A stretch of 53,472 nucleotides of DNA from Lingula anatina (taxonomy: Eukaryota; Brachiopoda; Lingulata; Lingulida; Lingulidae). Below the pieces are notes generated by a model that worked only from the letters and a program-made list of their open reading frames with translations, did not search any database and was not told the origin of the DNA. The stretch is from contig NW_019775980.1 of the NCBI RefSeq assembly GCF_001039355.2, forward strand, positions 661,892 through 715,363. Reading direction: 5' to 3'. Made by a program: the position numbers and the translations under genes. Shown here in pieces: positions 1 to 12,434 of the stretch (the stretch's first letter is position 1; every line of letters begins with the position of its first letter).

Positions 1-782
1 TGCTAAAATTCCTATGAAGCTGTGCAGGAAAAATTCTTCCTTTGTTTCTCTAGCTCCTCAATAAACCCGGTGTTCAGATTTTATCTAGTACCCCCAGGTC
101 TGCGGGAGCTGCTCTTTGAAACTAAAGCACAGGTAGATTTTTACCTGAGATAAATATCGCCAGCCATTTAACCCTCTAATTAAGAGGTAAAGGAAGTTCC
201 AGTTAGATGGATGATTAAGATGGGACTTGTAAAGGTAACGGGCATCGTTTACCTCAGTTTAAGAAAAGTATCCAAGACGGAGTGTCAGCGGTTTAATAAA
301 ATTAATTGAATTTCACAAATAACATGGCCCTCATATGCAATAATCCACAGTACCCTTTACTCATTCAATTGCAGTGTTTTATACAACTTGGGATAACCAT
401 AATTAAATGCTTGTTAAAGAATTGACTAGACGGGAATGGTTTTACACAGCTTCATGAGGATTTAGATCCCTCGGGTAAGAGATTTGAATGAGTATTAACT
501 TTTATCAGAAGCCAGAGAAGTCATCTTACAGGTAGACAATGCAGCTCAGTTTGACAGCTAAGCACGCTCTGTTCTCCAGTGGCTCGATTGTCGTCATCAG
601 ACCACGTGACCACATAGCTCATTAACTCCAAGGCCGAGCAAATAGGACGTTTTTTAAAGCCAAAAATTTACAAAATGAGCTTTTAATTTGTGTATTTGGA
701 TAAAGATATCGTTAGTTGGGCATGTTTTCTGAAGAATATGTTCCGTTGAGGCCATTCTGACAGTATGAAGCAAATCCTTTAA
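1..782. repeat. 782-bp segment, copy 1 (also at 37001-37782)
   Basis: This segment matches 37001-37782 in the same orientation without indels; I count about seven substitutions, near positions 368, 392, 529, 600, 614, 629 and 762. The match stops at 782/37782. The left end is cut by the window, so the repeat may be longer. No coding potential, terminal inverted repeats or RNA-gene structure is visible. It could be an interspersed repeat. It could also be an allelic copy stuck to a contig end, since the divergence resembles that between the two haplotype copies at 9565-20483. Confidence 0.9.
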
Positions 783-1264
783 AAAACCTGAAACAAGCCT
801 GAACCATCATATTCATATCAAAAATTTATAGAACATAATGCTGAAGGCAATAAAAGAAAAATGGTTTTTGTAACAAAATTAAGTGGGTTTTGTCAGCAAG
901 GTTAAAGAGAAATCATAGGTTATTATCATATGACTGAACAAATGACATCTTTATAACTTAAATTTTGTTAGTTAAAGAAAAAAAAATTGGGAAAATTTTT
1001 GGATCATGGACAGAAATTCATGACAAGAGATGACAAAATCATTTTAATCAGGACAACTTATATTTTCAAAATGATGACAACATTTGGATTCAGCAATATG
1101 ATTGAGGCAATAAGATGATATTGACAATCAAAGAATTGAGATTCAAAAAAAAAAAGTATAGAAAAGGTAATCAAAATCAGTTTCACATAGCATTTCATGT
1201 CAATAATGAGCAACAAGTACCTTTTAACACATTGTTAGGGTAAATTTAACATTTATTCCCTCAC
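783..1264. other. AT-rich non-coding stretch, probably SHPRH intron
   Basis: Nothing recognisable is found here apart from A-rich runs. It lies just downstream (in minus-strand sense) of a SHPRH exon with a good donor site, so it is most simply the start of the next intron. None of the RING or second-lobe helicase exons that should follow can be seen before the window ends. Confidence 0.5.
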
Positions 1265-4200
1265 CTCTGTAGGTTCAATAACATGCAGCAGAGGGGGGTC
1301 AGCCTTTGGCTCATCTGGGAGTCGCAGACGTATTCTTGTTGTAGCCATATTCAACTCGTCTATAGCAGATATTTGCTCCCTCAACATAAGCCAAATCGAC
1401 CGTAGATGCTGAAAAAATGTTCAGGATAAATAGACAATAAATGTATAATATTGACTGAAAGATGACAGAAACAATCTTAATTATATAAAATTGCCCCTGC
1501 AGAAGAAGGCAGAACGATATTAAAAAAAAAAAAAAACACAAACTTATCATATAGAAATTATAATAGACTTAATGCATATTTGTGAAATAGTAACCTTGAA
1601 TTCCTTTTTCATTCCATCCAGCAGTTGAAAGTGAAGCCTTCCATGTTCCATCAGCTCTGAGTCACCTAGAAACATGGAAAATATGAAAAAATGCTTATAT
1701 CCATTAGAACTATGCATCTTTTGTTTCCCACATCAAAAAGTTGTTCCTTTGGTAGTAACTTAAAAATAAAGTAACCCCCTCAGACCTATTCAGATGAAAA
1801 GATTATCAACTCATATCACAAATACTGCAGGATGTGACCCTGACAGAAAGACTTATCTCAAATGATTTTGAAAAATTTAAGGGGTGAATATGAACAGATC
1901 GTTATCCTATTACTTACCTCCAAAATTTCTAGCATAAGTCAATATGTTCTTCAAGACTTTCTCCACTTCACTATCGGCCCAGGTGCCATGGCGTTTCGTC
2001 CCCACAGCAACATGCCCCAGTTCATCAGTCTCATCTGCAGCAAATACTCCTCTGGAAAAATGTCAACACTTCTTTTATAAACTTAAATCAAACAACTGTC
2101 CACTTTAAAAATCTGAATGGATCTATTCATTTACACTCTTTTCATTACCCAATATATGAATTTGAACTTGTTTTCACTTTAGTAAAAGAAAATATTTGAA
2201 CCTGTGGTTGTAAGACCTCTTGATGTGTTTAGTTAAATTATTTCATATTATATAATTTAATTAATGCAAAAACAGTTTCTTATAAAATATTAAAACACAT
2301 TAAAATATATACTTACTTATCAACAAATGAGAAGAGTCTAGATTCATACTTGTTAAAAAGTTCATCTGCTTTACAATATGGACAGCTGTCAACAAGGTTA
2401 ACAAGAAAATAGCAGAAGATAATCAATCATTATAGCCGAAGTCAACTGTGAATTAAAATAATAAAATGTAACAAGACAACATTAAAGTTTTGTGACTCAA
2501 AACTTTATTAGGTAATAATAGGATGTCTGCATATGTCCCAGTAAGTAGTAAGACTATACATCAGAGCAGCCTGATGTGTTCTTTAAGTCATGACATATTG
2601 ATATATCCAGTAAATAACAATTACCATGATCATGTTCAGAAAAAAGAAAAAAAAAACTCACTCTTTTTTTATCTCCCCTGCTGGTCGAAGACAGCATTCC
2701 ACTGTGGTGTTGATGACATCCAGTGAAGGTTTACAGCCGAGTTGTCTGAGTGTTGTACACAGCTCCTCCCTGGCATTTTGCATCGAGTCTAACTGTTGAT
2801 AAACAACAAACTGCAGGCCACGGAGGTCACGGAACCTGTGCAGAGCAACAGAATACGGTAACAAACAGTTTAAATATATTGTATTGTAGTCTATTCTATT
2901 CATAGGTTCTATTTTAATATATTCTATTCTGGGATCATTCTACAATAAATTTTCTTGTAGCCAAACAGATGAATAATCTTAACCAAATCAATATGTGTTG
3001 AACTTCATAAAAAATGTGTTGATGTTTTATTTAGTCTGCATAGCATTATATGTTAGGCATTTGGTTAAATCTTATGATGCTGAAGTGAGCCTCATTATGT
3101 CACCAATGCAAAGTATAATGCTGAGTATAAATAAATAAATAAATAAATAAATAAATATCAACACTTCCTTTGTAATTGGTGGATGGAAATCAAAATTTGT
3201 TTTTGACATAACTGACCTGTATGCAATACTTGTCATGTCTGAATTAGGATTGGACAGTAAGTCATCTTTGATTCTTTCTATCAGTACATCATCCATGTCT
3301 GATGCCACCACCCACTGTATCAGATCCATCCACCAGTGCTGGCCACCACGGAACTGGGAGATCAGATAAAAAGAGTTTAAATATTGGTGAAGCACTGGAA
3401 TCATATGCTACCAATTCATGAACAACGTTTAATGCTCAGAGACAACTGTATTTTCAGACTGTAGAAAAAACGTGTCTGCAAATTTCCCTTTGCCTGCTTC
3501 ATGAAAATGATCATTCGAGAAAAATGACATAAGAAATTAGTTTTACCTTTGCTGTGAGTTCTCTGATCTGTCTTTGGACTGGTAGGGCTGCTTCCTGGAC
3601 TGCTTTTACATTAGCCTCTGCCTTCATGAGATACTTGTGCCTCATTTCATCAGCCTGTTGAAGAAATACATTAAAAAAAACCAATGCTGTCAATAAGCAG
3701 TCATATCCCTTTAGCCAAATCTGTTTTCCAAATTTAAAATGTTTTTCATCACAGTAACTGCACATATATCCCAGATCTCTTTGGTTTTATTAAAACATTT
3801 GATAAACTTATACTTCATATATACAAAAAGTAACCACAAGGCACTAATCCCAATAATCATATAACTACCATCTCCTTGAGCTTGTCGTCCTGCAGTGTAG
3901 GAGGAATCCCAGGATAGTTCTGGATTAATATCTCATGTAGGTTGTGAAGAGCATGGATCTGCTGCAGATCATCGGTTCTCAATTCGGCCTTGTGTTCTCC
4001 CACAGACCTTAACACTTCCCTATACTTCTCTGCTGCCTCGGCATACTGAAAGACAAGAATTACAGATGACATAATGACAATGAAGCAAATGATGTATAAT
4101 ACAAGTTTACCTCTTTACAATACATCTCTGGTGTTTCACAATAAAAAGTAAATCAATGAATAAAATTAACTTACCTCTCCCTTAATGATGCACACAGCTG

Positions 4201-4754
4201 CTAGGCCATTTAAACCTGCAACCACTTGTCTATGTGCTTCCTCACACTCCACTCTACTCTTCTTTGTAAGAGACTCCAGCAGTTCCTCCATGGTCATTGC
4301 ACTAAAACATATGTTTAATGTCTCACAGTTCAATTATCTTTTTAATCTTTCTATTAAATCAAAACTGAAGGGTTCAATACATTAAATTAAAAAAAAATCT
4401 AATTCAGAGAAAAAAATCAACTATGTGCTTCTGTTATTTTTATATAACACAAGGTAAAAGTAAAAGAAAAAACTTTAACCTTTTCTGAATAGGGACAAAC
4501 TCTCCTCTCACAGCTTGAGGATGACAACATGCCTGGCGGAGCTTTACCAGTGGATATAGCAGCTAAAATAAGCATGAAAAATTCTATCAAAGCTCTGATA
4601 AACAATATCAGAGAAACATTCATGAATCTTTGAAAAAAAAAGGGGGGGGGGGTTAACAATTTAATAATAGATGACATCAACCTTTTCATCTTATGTGACT
4701 CTAATGAATAGACATAGTGCTTGGCTACAAAATAAAAAATAAAATGAATAATAA

Positions 4755-4793
<39 letters not shown>

Positions 4794-4936
4794 AACAATT
4801 AGCTTTAAGTCTACGGATTTGCAACCAGTCCTACCTGGCTCATGGTGTGTCTATCCAGGCTATTTAATNTTTCATCTTATGTGACTCTAATGAATAGACA
4901 TAGTGCTTGGCTACAAAAAAAAAATAAAATGAATAA

Positions 4937-4979
<43 letters not shown>

Positions 4980-7900
4980 ATTAATAAATAAATAAATAAA
5001 ACAATTAGCTTTAAGTCTACGGATTTGCAACCAGTCCTACCTGGCTCATGGTGTGTCTATCCAGGCTATTCAATTTTATATCACTGTCTGACCACTTTCC
5101 CAGATTCTGAAATGGAAAAAAAAAGTGTATTTAATCAAGAACCAGATTGTGTCACTTTTCAGTTGTATACAATGATAGTGACCGTTTTGAGCAGTGTCAG
5201 TGATCAAATATTGGTAAAAGCTTTAAACATTAGATCAGTAAAGGACATACTTTCATAGCTACACTGTAACAGTCTGAGTACTGTCTCCTGTAAAAGTGTT
5301 CTTCAACTGGAGAAAAGGTCAACCAGTGCATCTTCTCTGTTTGAGGAGGAAGATTGATCTGAAAAAGAATAATTGGCAATAGATACATGTATGAATGAAA
5401 CACCAAAGTTATTTACCCTTTTACATCATATTAATCACTTAATTTAATAGCTAATATCACTTACTGAAATTATCTAACAATACAGGCATCATTCCTATTA
5501 TCCTAAACTTCTATTAAGAGATTCTGCTTAGGTTGTTTTGATTAGAACCTTTTTCCCCATTGCGCTACAAAAATTCAAAATGACCTACTTCTTTAAAGGA
5601 TATGAATTACCTGATCAATGACGTCATGCTTGGCATTCCTCCACAGAACATTTGCCACTGTTTTATTCAATGCTTCTGGGAATCCAAAGCAAAATGGTTC
5701 ATAGAGGCACTTGTACCACCAGTGTTGTACCCAGTAGGGATCCACACCAAGAAAGAGTAGGAGGCCATAAAGATCTAACAACAGAAATTACCATCAGAAA
5801 TAAACTGCTATCTAATTTTTGTGTTTGATTTTTGTAACAATATCAAACACAAAAATCAGAAAGCAATGTGGAGGTCACAAATGATAAAGCATCGGTCTTA
5901 TATATGGAATAAGCAAATGTGCAAGAAAACTGCATTAGTGAGCACAGGAATATAATGAAAATATCTGTCTTTGAGTATATATATTATCATATGTATTATA
6001 AGCTTTCTCTGTTTCTGTAGCTACCTATTAGTGCCATACTAACCATTTATGCTCCTCTGAATAGGAGTCCCTGTCACACACCATCTGTTAATGGCAGACA
6101 GCCTCAGTGCCATGTCAGCTGTCTAGATATGATTTAAAAAGAGAAATCATTGCACACGTGTGGAATGTAAAGGTGTGTTCACAATCTGGCTAAGTTTGAC
6201 CGCTGACCAAATCACTATGTGCGTGTGTGTGTGTGTCTTTTGTACTATTCTATTTTTTTTTTTGCTAGCAAAAGTCATTAACACTTATCCTGCTAAGGGG
6301 GGGTGGGGGGAGAGAGAGTTCGAGTTCAAAGATTTCCTTAATACTTGAGAACACGAAAGAATGTCTAATTGGTTTGCAGGCTAGTTTAAAACTTATTTTA
6401 GATTGCTGCATATGGATTGACAATCTCTGTGGTAAATTTGATGTCTATTCACAACATAACTAACTTTCAGGGTCATGTGCATTGATATTAATAAAAACAG
6501 GAGAACATTAGGTTTTACCTTTGTTGTAACACATTCCACCATTTGAGCCTCATCTAAACAAATCTAAAATAATAATAAAAATAGGAAGATCAAATTGAGG
6601 TTAAGTGAAGATATTTTCATACAAGATAATATTCTATTATATTTTCAAACAAACACTTTAAAAAATTAAGGGAATCTTGCCAGTCAATTCGAACCTACCC
6701 TCCACCATTCCACTGCTATGATAGGGGAGGGAACTGCCATGAAACGTTTTGGATGTCGAAACCGCCTCCCAAGTTCACCTAAACGAAATAAACTTAATTG
6801 ATAAAAAGCATATTTTTCCAAGAGCTTAAAAACAGAGGCACTGTTGTTGGATGGTGTTTAAAATATTGACATATAAGCAGTTTCCATTTTGACACATGCA
6901 TCAAAATACCTGACATAATTTTTGATAATGTGTCAACTTAAATATGACATTAATACCTAATTTTAACCATGTAGCACTCAAAAGACTATGTAGGTTTGAC
7001 TAAAATTTAAAGAGGTGTTCAGTATTTACACTACAAGATAAAGTTAAATTACATTGAAGATAATTTAAAAACTGATAAAATTTCCAAGCAGGATCCCATT
7101 CATTAACTTACTATTGCTATGTGGCAAATCCACATAGTTGACTTCAGATCTAAGAGTCTCATATGTAGTGATGACAAGATCCTGGCTGGCCAGTGTCTGT
7201 GGCTGTATGTACTGCTTCTTACTCACTCCCTTATATACCTGAAGCATTGAAGAGTGTTAATTTTGTTCAGAATAATAACAATAATAATAAATCTACCAAT
7301 TTTGCAATAGTATTTTCTTTTATCAAAACCTATTAATACAGTAAGATAAAGTTGTACTCATAAACAATATTAAAAACACAACAAATGATCTTGCTCTGCA
7401 CTGTCAACAAAAATAAAATCTCTCAAAGGCAGCTGAATACACTTGTAATAGACTATAGCATGTACAACATCTCTATCAGATTTAACATACATACCAAGAC
7501 TTTCATGGCCTCCTGTTTGACATGTTTCTTTATCTCTTCTACCCACTGGTGACATATAGCATTTGGTGCAATGATGAGAGTTGCACAGGAATGGACTGGA
7601 GGCTGGTAGGGAAAATCAACATGCTTATGAATTAGACTGCATTCCCACAGATTGAGATCGATCCGTCTGGATCGACCTAACTCCCTGGTGGTTCACGCTA
7701 AATTATTGTCAGCGGAGTGCGCATGGAAGTTAATTACCCCCTTACGGCTTTTAGTAGGCAGGACAGACATTTAAGTTGACAGTTATCTAGTTAGACTCCC
7801 CACGGGGATAGATCGATCTAGAATCTGTGGGAATGCAGTCTTAGATATGAAAGAACTTGAACACTTTATCTAACAGGAAGCCACCTCTAAGTTATATCAA

Positions 7901-10900
7901 ATACAAGTACTTATTTATGAGGATTTGTATTAAAAGTGTCTCCCTATTACATATTACATTCAAAATAAGCTTCATTTAGTACCTAATTTAACTGAATTGT
8001 TGCAAGGTACATTATGGTACAAGAATTTTTTGAGTAATTAAAATGAAATTATGGGATGTAAATAAAATGTTAAATCATCAATGCAAACAGTTTTAACTCC
8101 CACTTTATCATCTTAAAAAAATGCCAGCTTTTTACTAAACACAAGAACTATTACAAAATCTGACAACTTACAATACCTAACTATACATATAATAAGCTGT
8201 CAGATCATCAACACAGAGCATAGACACTTACAGAAGCCACATGGCAATGTGGACATTTATATACGCCTCGGTATGGATCAGTGAGGTCATATGCCAGGCA
8301 TTCAGCATGCTGCCACAGACCACATCTTTCACACTGGACTCTGGGCTTGGGATCATAGTCCTCATCTTTTGTGCCACAGACACACTCAAAGAACTCCTTC
8401 TGGTCAACCTTGTCAGTAAACCCTTTAGATGGCACTGGTGCTTCATCAACTGGGACAAGAATTTCATATTTTTGGGACTTTTTTGTTCTTTTAGGTCCAT
8501 CAGGATTTTTGTCATTTTCTACTTTCCCATTCGACTCAGTTTTCTTTCTCTGAGTTAAGTTTTTCTTCTTGGCTGAGTTCTTCTTCCAACTCTTCCTACT
8601 GGTTTTTCTTTTTCCTTTCTTACTTTTTGTCTTCATCTTAGATTCACCAGAAACTGTATCAGAATCTACAGTAAAATTTGAATCAGTCATTTCTTCAACA
8701 AATTGGCTTTTGTGAGCAGCAGGTCTTTCAGTCCCATCACCTTGACCTTCATGCAGATCTTCCAACAAAGGATCTTCGATGGAACTCACGCTCTCTGCTT
8801 GATGAACATCCTCTTTATTCACAATTATTTCACACTTTCTTGTGTGACTTTTTTTCTGTTCTTCTAATTGCATTGCACTTTGCCCTGGTGTAATCAAATT
8901 TCCCTGAGAGGTATCTGTGAAAGGCTCACTCTCCAGCATCTTGGAAGCCTCTCCTTCAGTTATTGCACAGTGTACTGATGCCACGGAGTTACTGGCACAC
9001 ATCTCGTCAGACAAACCACTTGTTTTCAGTTCAGCTTCACCAGACAACTGTTCATCTCGTTTACAGTGGTTTGCACTGTTCTGTGAATCACTTTCACAGA
9101 GTTTCAAAATATCCTGCTTACTCCCTTCAGAGTCATTACTTTCTGCACTTTGCTGCATCACAGTAACTATATCCTCTGACAAATGTACTGGTGGCCCTTC
9201 ACTTTTGTTATTATTTACAATGGGGAATTTGACAGGTTGGAGTTCCTGATTTTCCTCTGAGGATTCAACCTCTGGAACTAAGCTGTCAGAGGCGGTCAAC
9301 GAGGGTAACGAACAGTTGGATTGTTCAGTATTTTCAGAAATACAAGCATCGGGATGTTGTTCTTCATTAATTTTCTGAAGGCATGATCAAAACAAGAATC
9401 AGATTTCTAACTAATGATATTCATTGTCAAACAACACGAAACATTTCAAAGTTAATAGTGAAACAGATTTTAAAAAATCATAATAGAAAATCCAGGCTTA
9501 TGTAATACTTCATAATTTTTCTTAGACAAACTAATATGACTATTATTTGGTTTTTATGCAAATCTTTAACTTATAATAAAGACTGAACAGACATGCAGCA
9601 AAGATTTTTGCAGGGGTCACAAACCTTCACATAACCAGTGGATGGTTCCATAGGAGTTAGAGGGGGCAGGTCTGTCCTTGGATGGTTCAAGACACATGCC
9701 AGAACTTCTACTGTCTTCCCTAATCCCATCTCGTCTCCCAATATCCCACCAGGTGGAGACACTACTGACATAGGTCTCCAGTTTATAACGCTAGAACAAG
9801 AATTGGAGTTGCTTATATAATATATAACCTAGAAATTTAGTAACAAGAACAAAAACAGAACACATTTTCCCACTGGGGTGAGAACCAAAAATAGTATATG
9901 CTAAAGTGGACATACTACATGTACATGCAGTAATTTAGATTGTTGATATATAATATATATGGCTAAACCTGCAATTCATATAGGTAACGTTAGTTCCCTC
10001 TATTTTAGTGATTAATCATAAACAACATTATCATGTACCGATTTACATTCTTGACTCTAATTGTCTAAAATCATTCCTTTCACAAAAAGTCATGAACTTC
10101 ATGAACTTTCTCACTGAAACTCTCCATGATATATATATATCCTCCCTATGTAGGAACTATAGCTTTACTTATTTTCTACATGTTTCCTGTATGTACATAT
10201 ATATATATATATACAAATAAATAAATAAATAAATAAAAACTTACCAGCCACCCCATTTGTTGTAATATAATAATTTCCCATCACTGGTTTGGAGTTCTTC
10301 AAACAGGCAATGTAATTTGGCTGAAAGGACATAAATTAAAACATGTTTCAACAATCAAAATTTGTACTGTAAAAACAAACTGAAAAATTATTTTAAGTAA
10401 CGACAAGTAAAAGATAACAGCACATTTTGCTTTACAGAGATGATAATGTAACACACCTACACAGTCATAAATTATTTTAAAAAAGTACTAAAACCAAAGA
10501 AAAAGTTAAACCTAAGATACAGTTAATAAAATAAAAAGGAAATTAACATAGTAAATGATTTACTCTCAACTGGATCATTTTCCCTTCTGTATCTCTCTTT
10601 CTCCAACATCCACAGCACAGCATCTTTTTGATATTCCCGCAACACTGGTTTAAGACCAACATGCTGGACATCAAAACTGACTTGTCTTTTCTCCTTCTGG
10701 TGATAATTCTTAACTGTCCTAAATAAGCCATCAATATCATGTTTCTTCTGGAATGTATGTCCAAAATAATCTGAAATGAATGAATGAATGAATGAATGAA
10801 TAACTTATGGAATAGTAGAAAAAACATAAGATCCAGCAGGTCAATGAAACAATATATTTTCTGTGTAAAATTACTGTTTACTTGAAATATATCATATAAC

Positions 10901-11786
10901 ATAAAAGTTTAACAATGGTAGATATAAATTTGTTAAAATATGAGAAATACATCTTCATCACCAGTATATCAAATGCAGTATATCAGACTTACTAAAAGTC
11001 AAATGCATGGATCAGGATTTCTTGTTTACCTTGAGTTCTAATTCCATAGAAATATTCTATAACTTTTTCAATTGCTGTGGTCTTTCTTGATGAAGCACTT
11101 GTAGAGACTGTCTTCTCACTGGCAAAAGCCTGATTACTCAATCCAGACTCAAGCAAGTGAAGGCATATTTCTATCTCGCTGGTCACTGGATCGAAACTGT
11201 TGTAGACCAAAAGAAAACATTTGAGCTGTAGCCCTTTCAGTAATTCCTGTGTAAGATTCCCTGTATATACAGTATAAAATATCTGATTCTTATCACACGG
11301 AGATGAATTGGGCACAGAGCTTGATGGGCCTGGTTGAGATAGCTGGTCATCTTCAGTTTCAAAATATACAAAACTGCAACCTGGAATTTCACTAACATAT
11401 AGCCAGAATTCTTCACTTTTTGGCAGTTTATCTTCAATCTGGCATTGGCTCTCTTGTGTAAGTTTAATTTTGAATGAACCAAGCAGACATGACCAAGTAG
11501 TACCTTTCAAGCTAAAGGTATTCCTAACAGTCAAATAAAAATCACAATCATCTAAGTGCTTCTGTAGTTTTTGGTTAACAGTAGTCTGTGAAAGATGTGA
11601 TGATTTTTTGAGATTGCATGCAGTATCATCTGTTTCCTTACAAGTAATCTCTGATGCACTGGTACAAGTGTCTGTTGACTGAATATCCACAGTTGGAGCT
11701 AGCATGTCCTGCATGTTCCACGAGAGACATTTTAGTTTCTTGGCATCAGTTTTATTTGGTTTACTTTGTTTCCTCTTACTGGACAT
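1265..11786 (-). CDS. SHPRH: E3 ubiquitin ligase / SNF2 helicase SHPRH, 3'-truncated at window edge
   Basis: SHPRH is a nuclear SNF2-family ATPase and RING ubiquitin ligase that polyubiquitinates PCNA in DNA-damage tolerance. I joined 23 exons by GT-AG sites: 11786-11030, 10770-10564, 10320-10245, 9790-9625, 9374-8232, 7602-7495, 7238-7112, 6778-6699, 6563-6519, 6122-6044, 5774-5611, 5358-5251, 5106-5041, 4562-4480, 4301-4175, 4045-3869, 3654-3547, 3353-3217, 2835-2662, 2385-2317, 2051-1918, 1665-1595 and 1408-1265. They total 4350 nt, exactly 1450 codons, with every phase matching. Visible are the N-terminus MSSKRKQ, ATPase motif I (DEMGLGKT), a PHD finger, motif II DEAQ, motif III VTGTP, the RQACCHPQ block and the long SHPRH-specific insertion including LNGLA and PGIPPTL. 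The C-terminal RING and helicase motifs IV-VI (about 300 residues or more in vertebrates) lie off the left edge. The start fits the vertebrate N-terminus. The gene is head to head with akirin. Confidence 0.93.
4679..4868. repeat. Duplicated overlap carrying a partial SHPRH exon 13
   Basis: Positions 4679-4868 match 4870-5074, apart from the length of the AAAT microsatellite and scattered differences. The first copy ends inside exon 13 (4835-4868), exactly at the single N at 4869; the full exon is 5041-5106. The pattern fits an unresolved contig overlap or haplotype difference, so the exon fragment should not be annotated as a real extra exon. Confidence 0.85.
4752..4999. repeat. AAAT microsatellites in SHPRH intron
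   Basis: Two runs of the AAAT/AATA tetranucleotide, about 4752-4794 and 4936-4999, lie in the two copies of the overlap around 4869. Their different lengths are what probably prevented the assembler from merging the copies. Confidence 0.85.
4869..4869. other. Single-N assembly join
   Basis: An isolated N is flanked on both sides by near-identical sequence of about 190-205 bp. This is the signature of a scaffold join whose overlap was not merged. Confidence 0.85.
7635..7840. mobile_element. Harbinger-like MITE, family A, copy 1
   Basis: This 206-bp non-coding element lies in the SHPRH intron between exons 5 and 6. Its ends are inverted (GACTGCATTCCCACAGATT at the left, the complement at the right) and each end is flanked by TTA. 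A three-base TTA/TWA target duplication is typical of PIF/Harbinger elements. Relatives lie at 14550-14764, 19928-20142 and 43528-43753, with a fragment near 49584-49647. They share an interior block that contains GGTTCACGCTAAAT and ATTACCCCCT. Confidence 0.8.
8232..9374 (-). CDS. SHPRH: SHPRH exon 5: acidic/lysine-rich linker and PHD finger
   Basis: This is the largest exon, with 381 codons, phase 0 at both ends. The first part is Ser/Glu-rich and of low complexity. A strongly basic stretch rich in KK, KGKRK and KKK pairs follows. The exon ends in a C4HC3 PHD finger: CVC, then CERC, then HAEC, then CPHC near 8240-8390. In vertebrates this insertion between SNF2 motif I and the rest of the motor carries a linker-histone H15 domain and a PHD finger. 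The PHD is clear here. I cannot recognise an H15 fold by eye and the basic stretch looks disordered. Confidence 0.9.
9625..9790 (-). CDS. SHPRH: SHPRH exon 4: SNF2 ATPase motif I (P-loop)
   Basis: This 166-bp exon enters at phase 2 and leaves at phase 0. It encodes the nucleotide-binding motif GGILGDEMGLGKTVEVLA, the Walker A site of the SNF2 motor. It is preceded by WGGW contributed across the exon 3 junction. A second, slightly different copy lies at 15166-15331, where a Leu-Thr pair after the PP is changed to Pro-Ile; this reflects the assembly duplication. Confidence 0.9.
10772..10802. repeat. TGAA tetranucleotide run
   Basis: A short perfect tetranucleotide run sits immediately beside the acceptor of SHPRH exon 2. 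The second copy is near 16309-16342 and differs in length. Confidence 0.8.
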
Positions 11787-12277
11787 TTTTGTAAATATTG
11801 TATCAAATTGTTGTTGTACACAAATATTTAATCCCGTAAAAGCTCTTCCTGTCTTTATTCCAGCTTAACATCTAATGCTCTGAAATATAAGCATAAATGC
11901 AAAATTTTATCAAATATTTCAACTTGAACACTTCTTCGGATCTTTATGTCTACTATGTATATAAAAAAAGCCGGGATTTACACTTTTCTTTCTACATCTG
12001 AATTTGATAACTGGGTACAATAATTGTACTTTATTGTTAACGTAGTGGATAAATTTAGCTACTGGCACGTAATAAAGCTACGTGTACCAGGCTGCACAAT
12101 GGAGGATCACAACCAGATACCCGGTCACTGCTCCTGAATAAAAAGTGATTTCCCTTTTCGCTTTTGTCTCATTAAATACCTTGCATCTAAGAACGAAATC
12201 TAAGGCAGTAGCCTCCAAAATTGAGTGAGAGGTTGGTCTTAGCAAGCATTGCAGCAGTGCAATAGGGACAGTCGGGC

Positions 12278-12285
12278 TGACGTCA
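12278..12285. promoter_or_regulatory. Perfect CRE palindrome
   Basis: TGACGTCA is the full consensus site for CREB/ATF bZIP factors, about 490 bp upstream of the SHPRH start codon and 620 bp upstream of the akirin start codon. It falls in the part of copy A that is missing from copy B, so only one haplotype shows it. Confidence 0.5.
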
Positions 12286-12433
12286 CGCGCCTTAGCAACC
12301 GGCATCTGGGGTAAAACAAATCGGTTAACATGGCGGATCGCACTGACTTCTATGTAAGAGTTGGCAGACTTTGTCCGAAGATATCATACTTCACAGTGCC
12401 TGACCACATGTGTCAGTAAGGATGAGTTATTTA

Positions 12434-12434
12434 N
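12434..12434. other. Single-N assembly join
   Basis: An isolated N lies in the promoter interval of copy A. About 170 bp to its left (roughly 12263-12433) has no counterpart in copy B, where the flanks meet near 17802. Confidence 0.7.

Noticed and set aside
4417-4824. 135-codon minus-strand frame with a repeated LFIY N-terminus
   Set aside because: The N-terminal part translates the AAAT microsatellite; the only real coding here is SHPRH exon 14 in another frame.
8228-9249. Several frames overlapping the SHPRH PHD exon on both strands
   Set aside because: The 381-codon minus-strand frame with the PHD finger is the true one; the rest are shadows without motifs.
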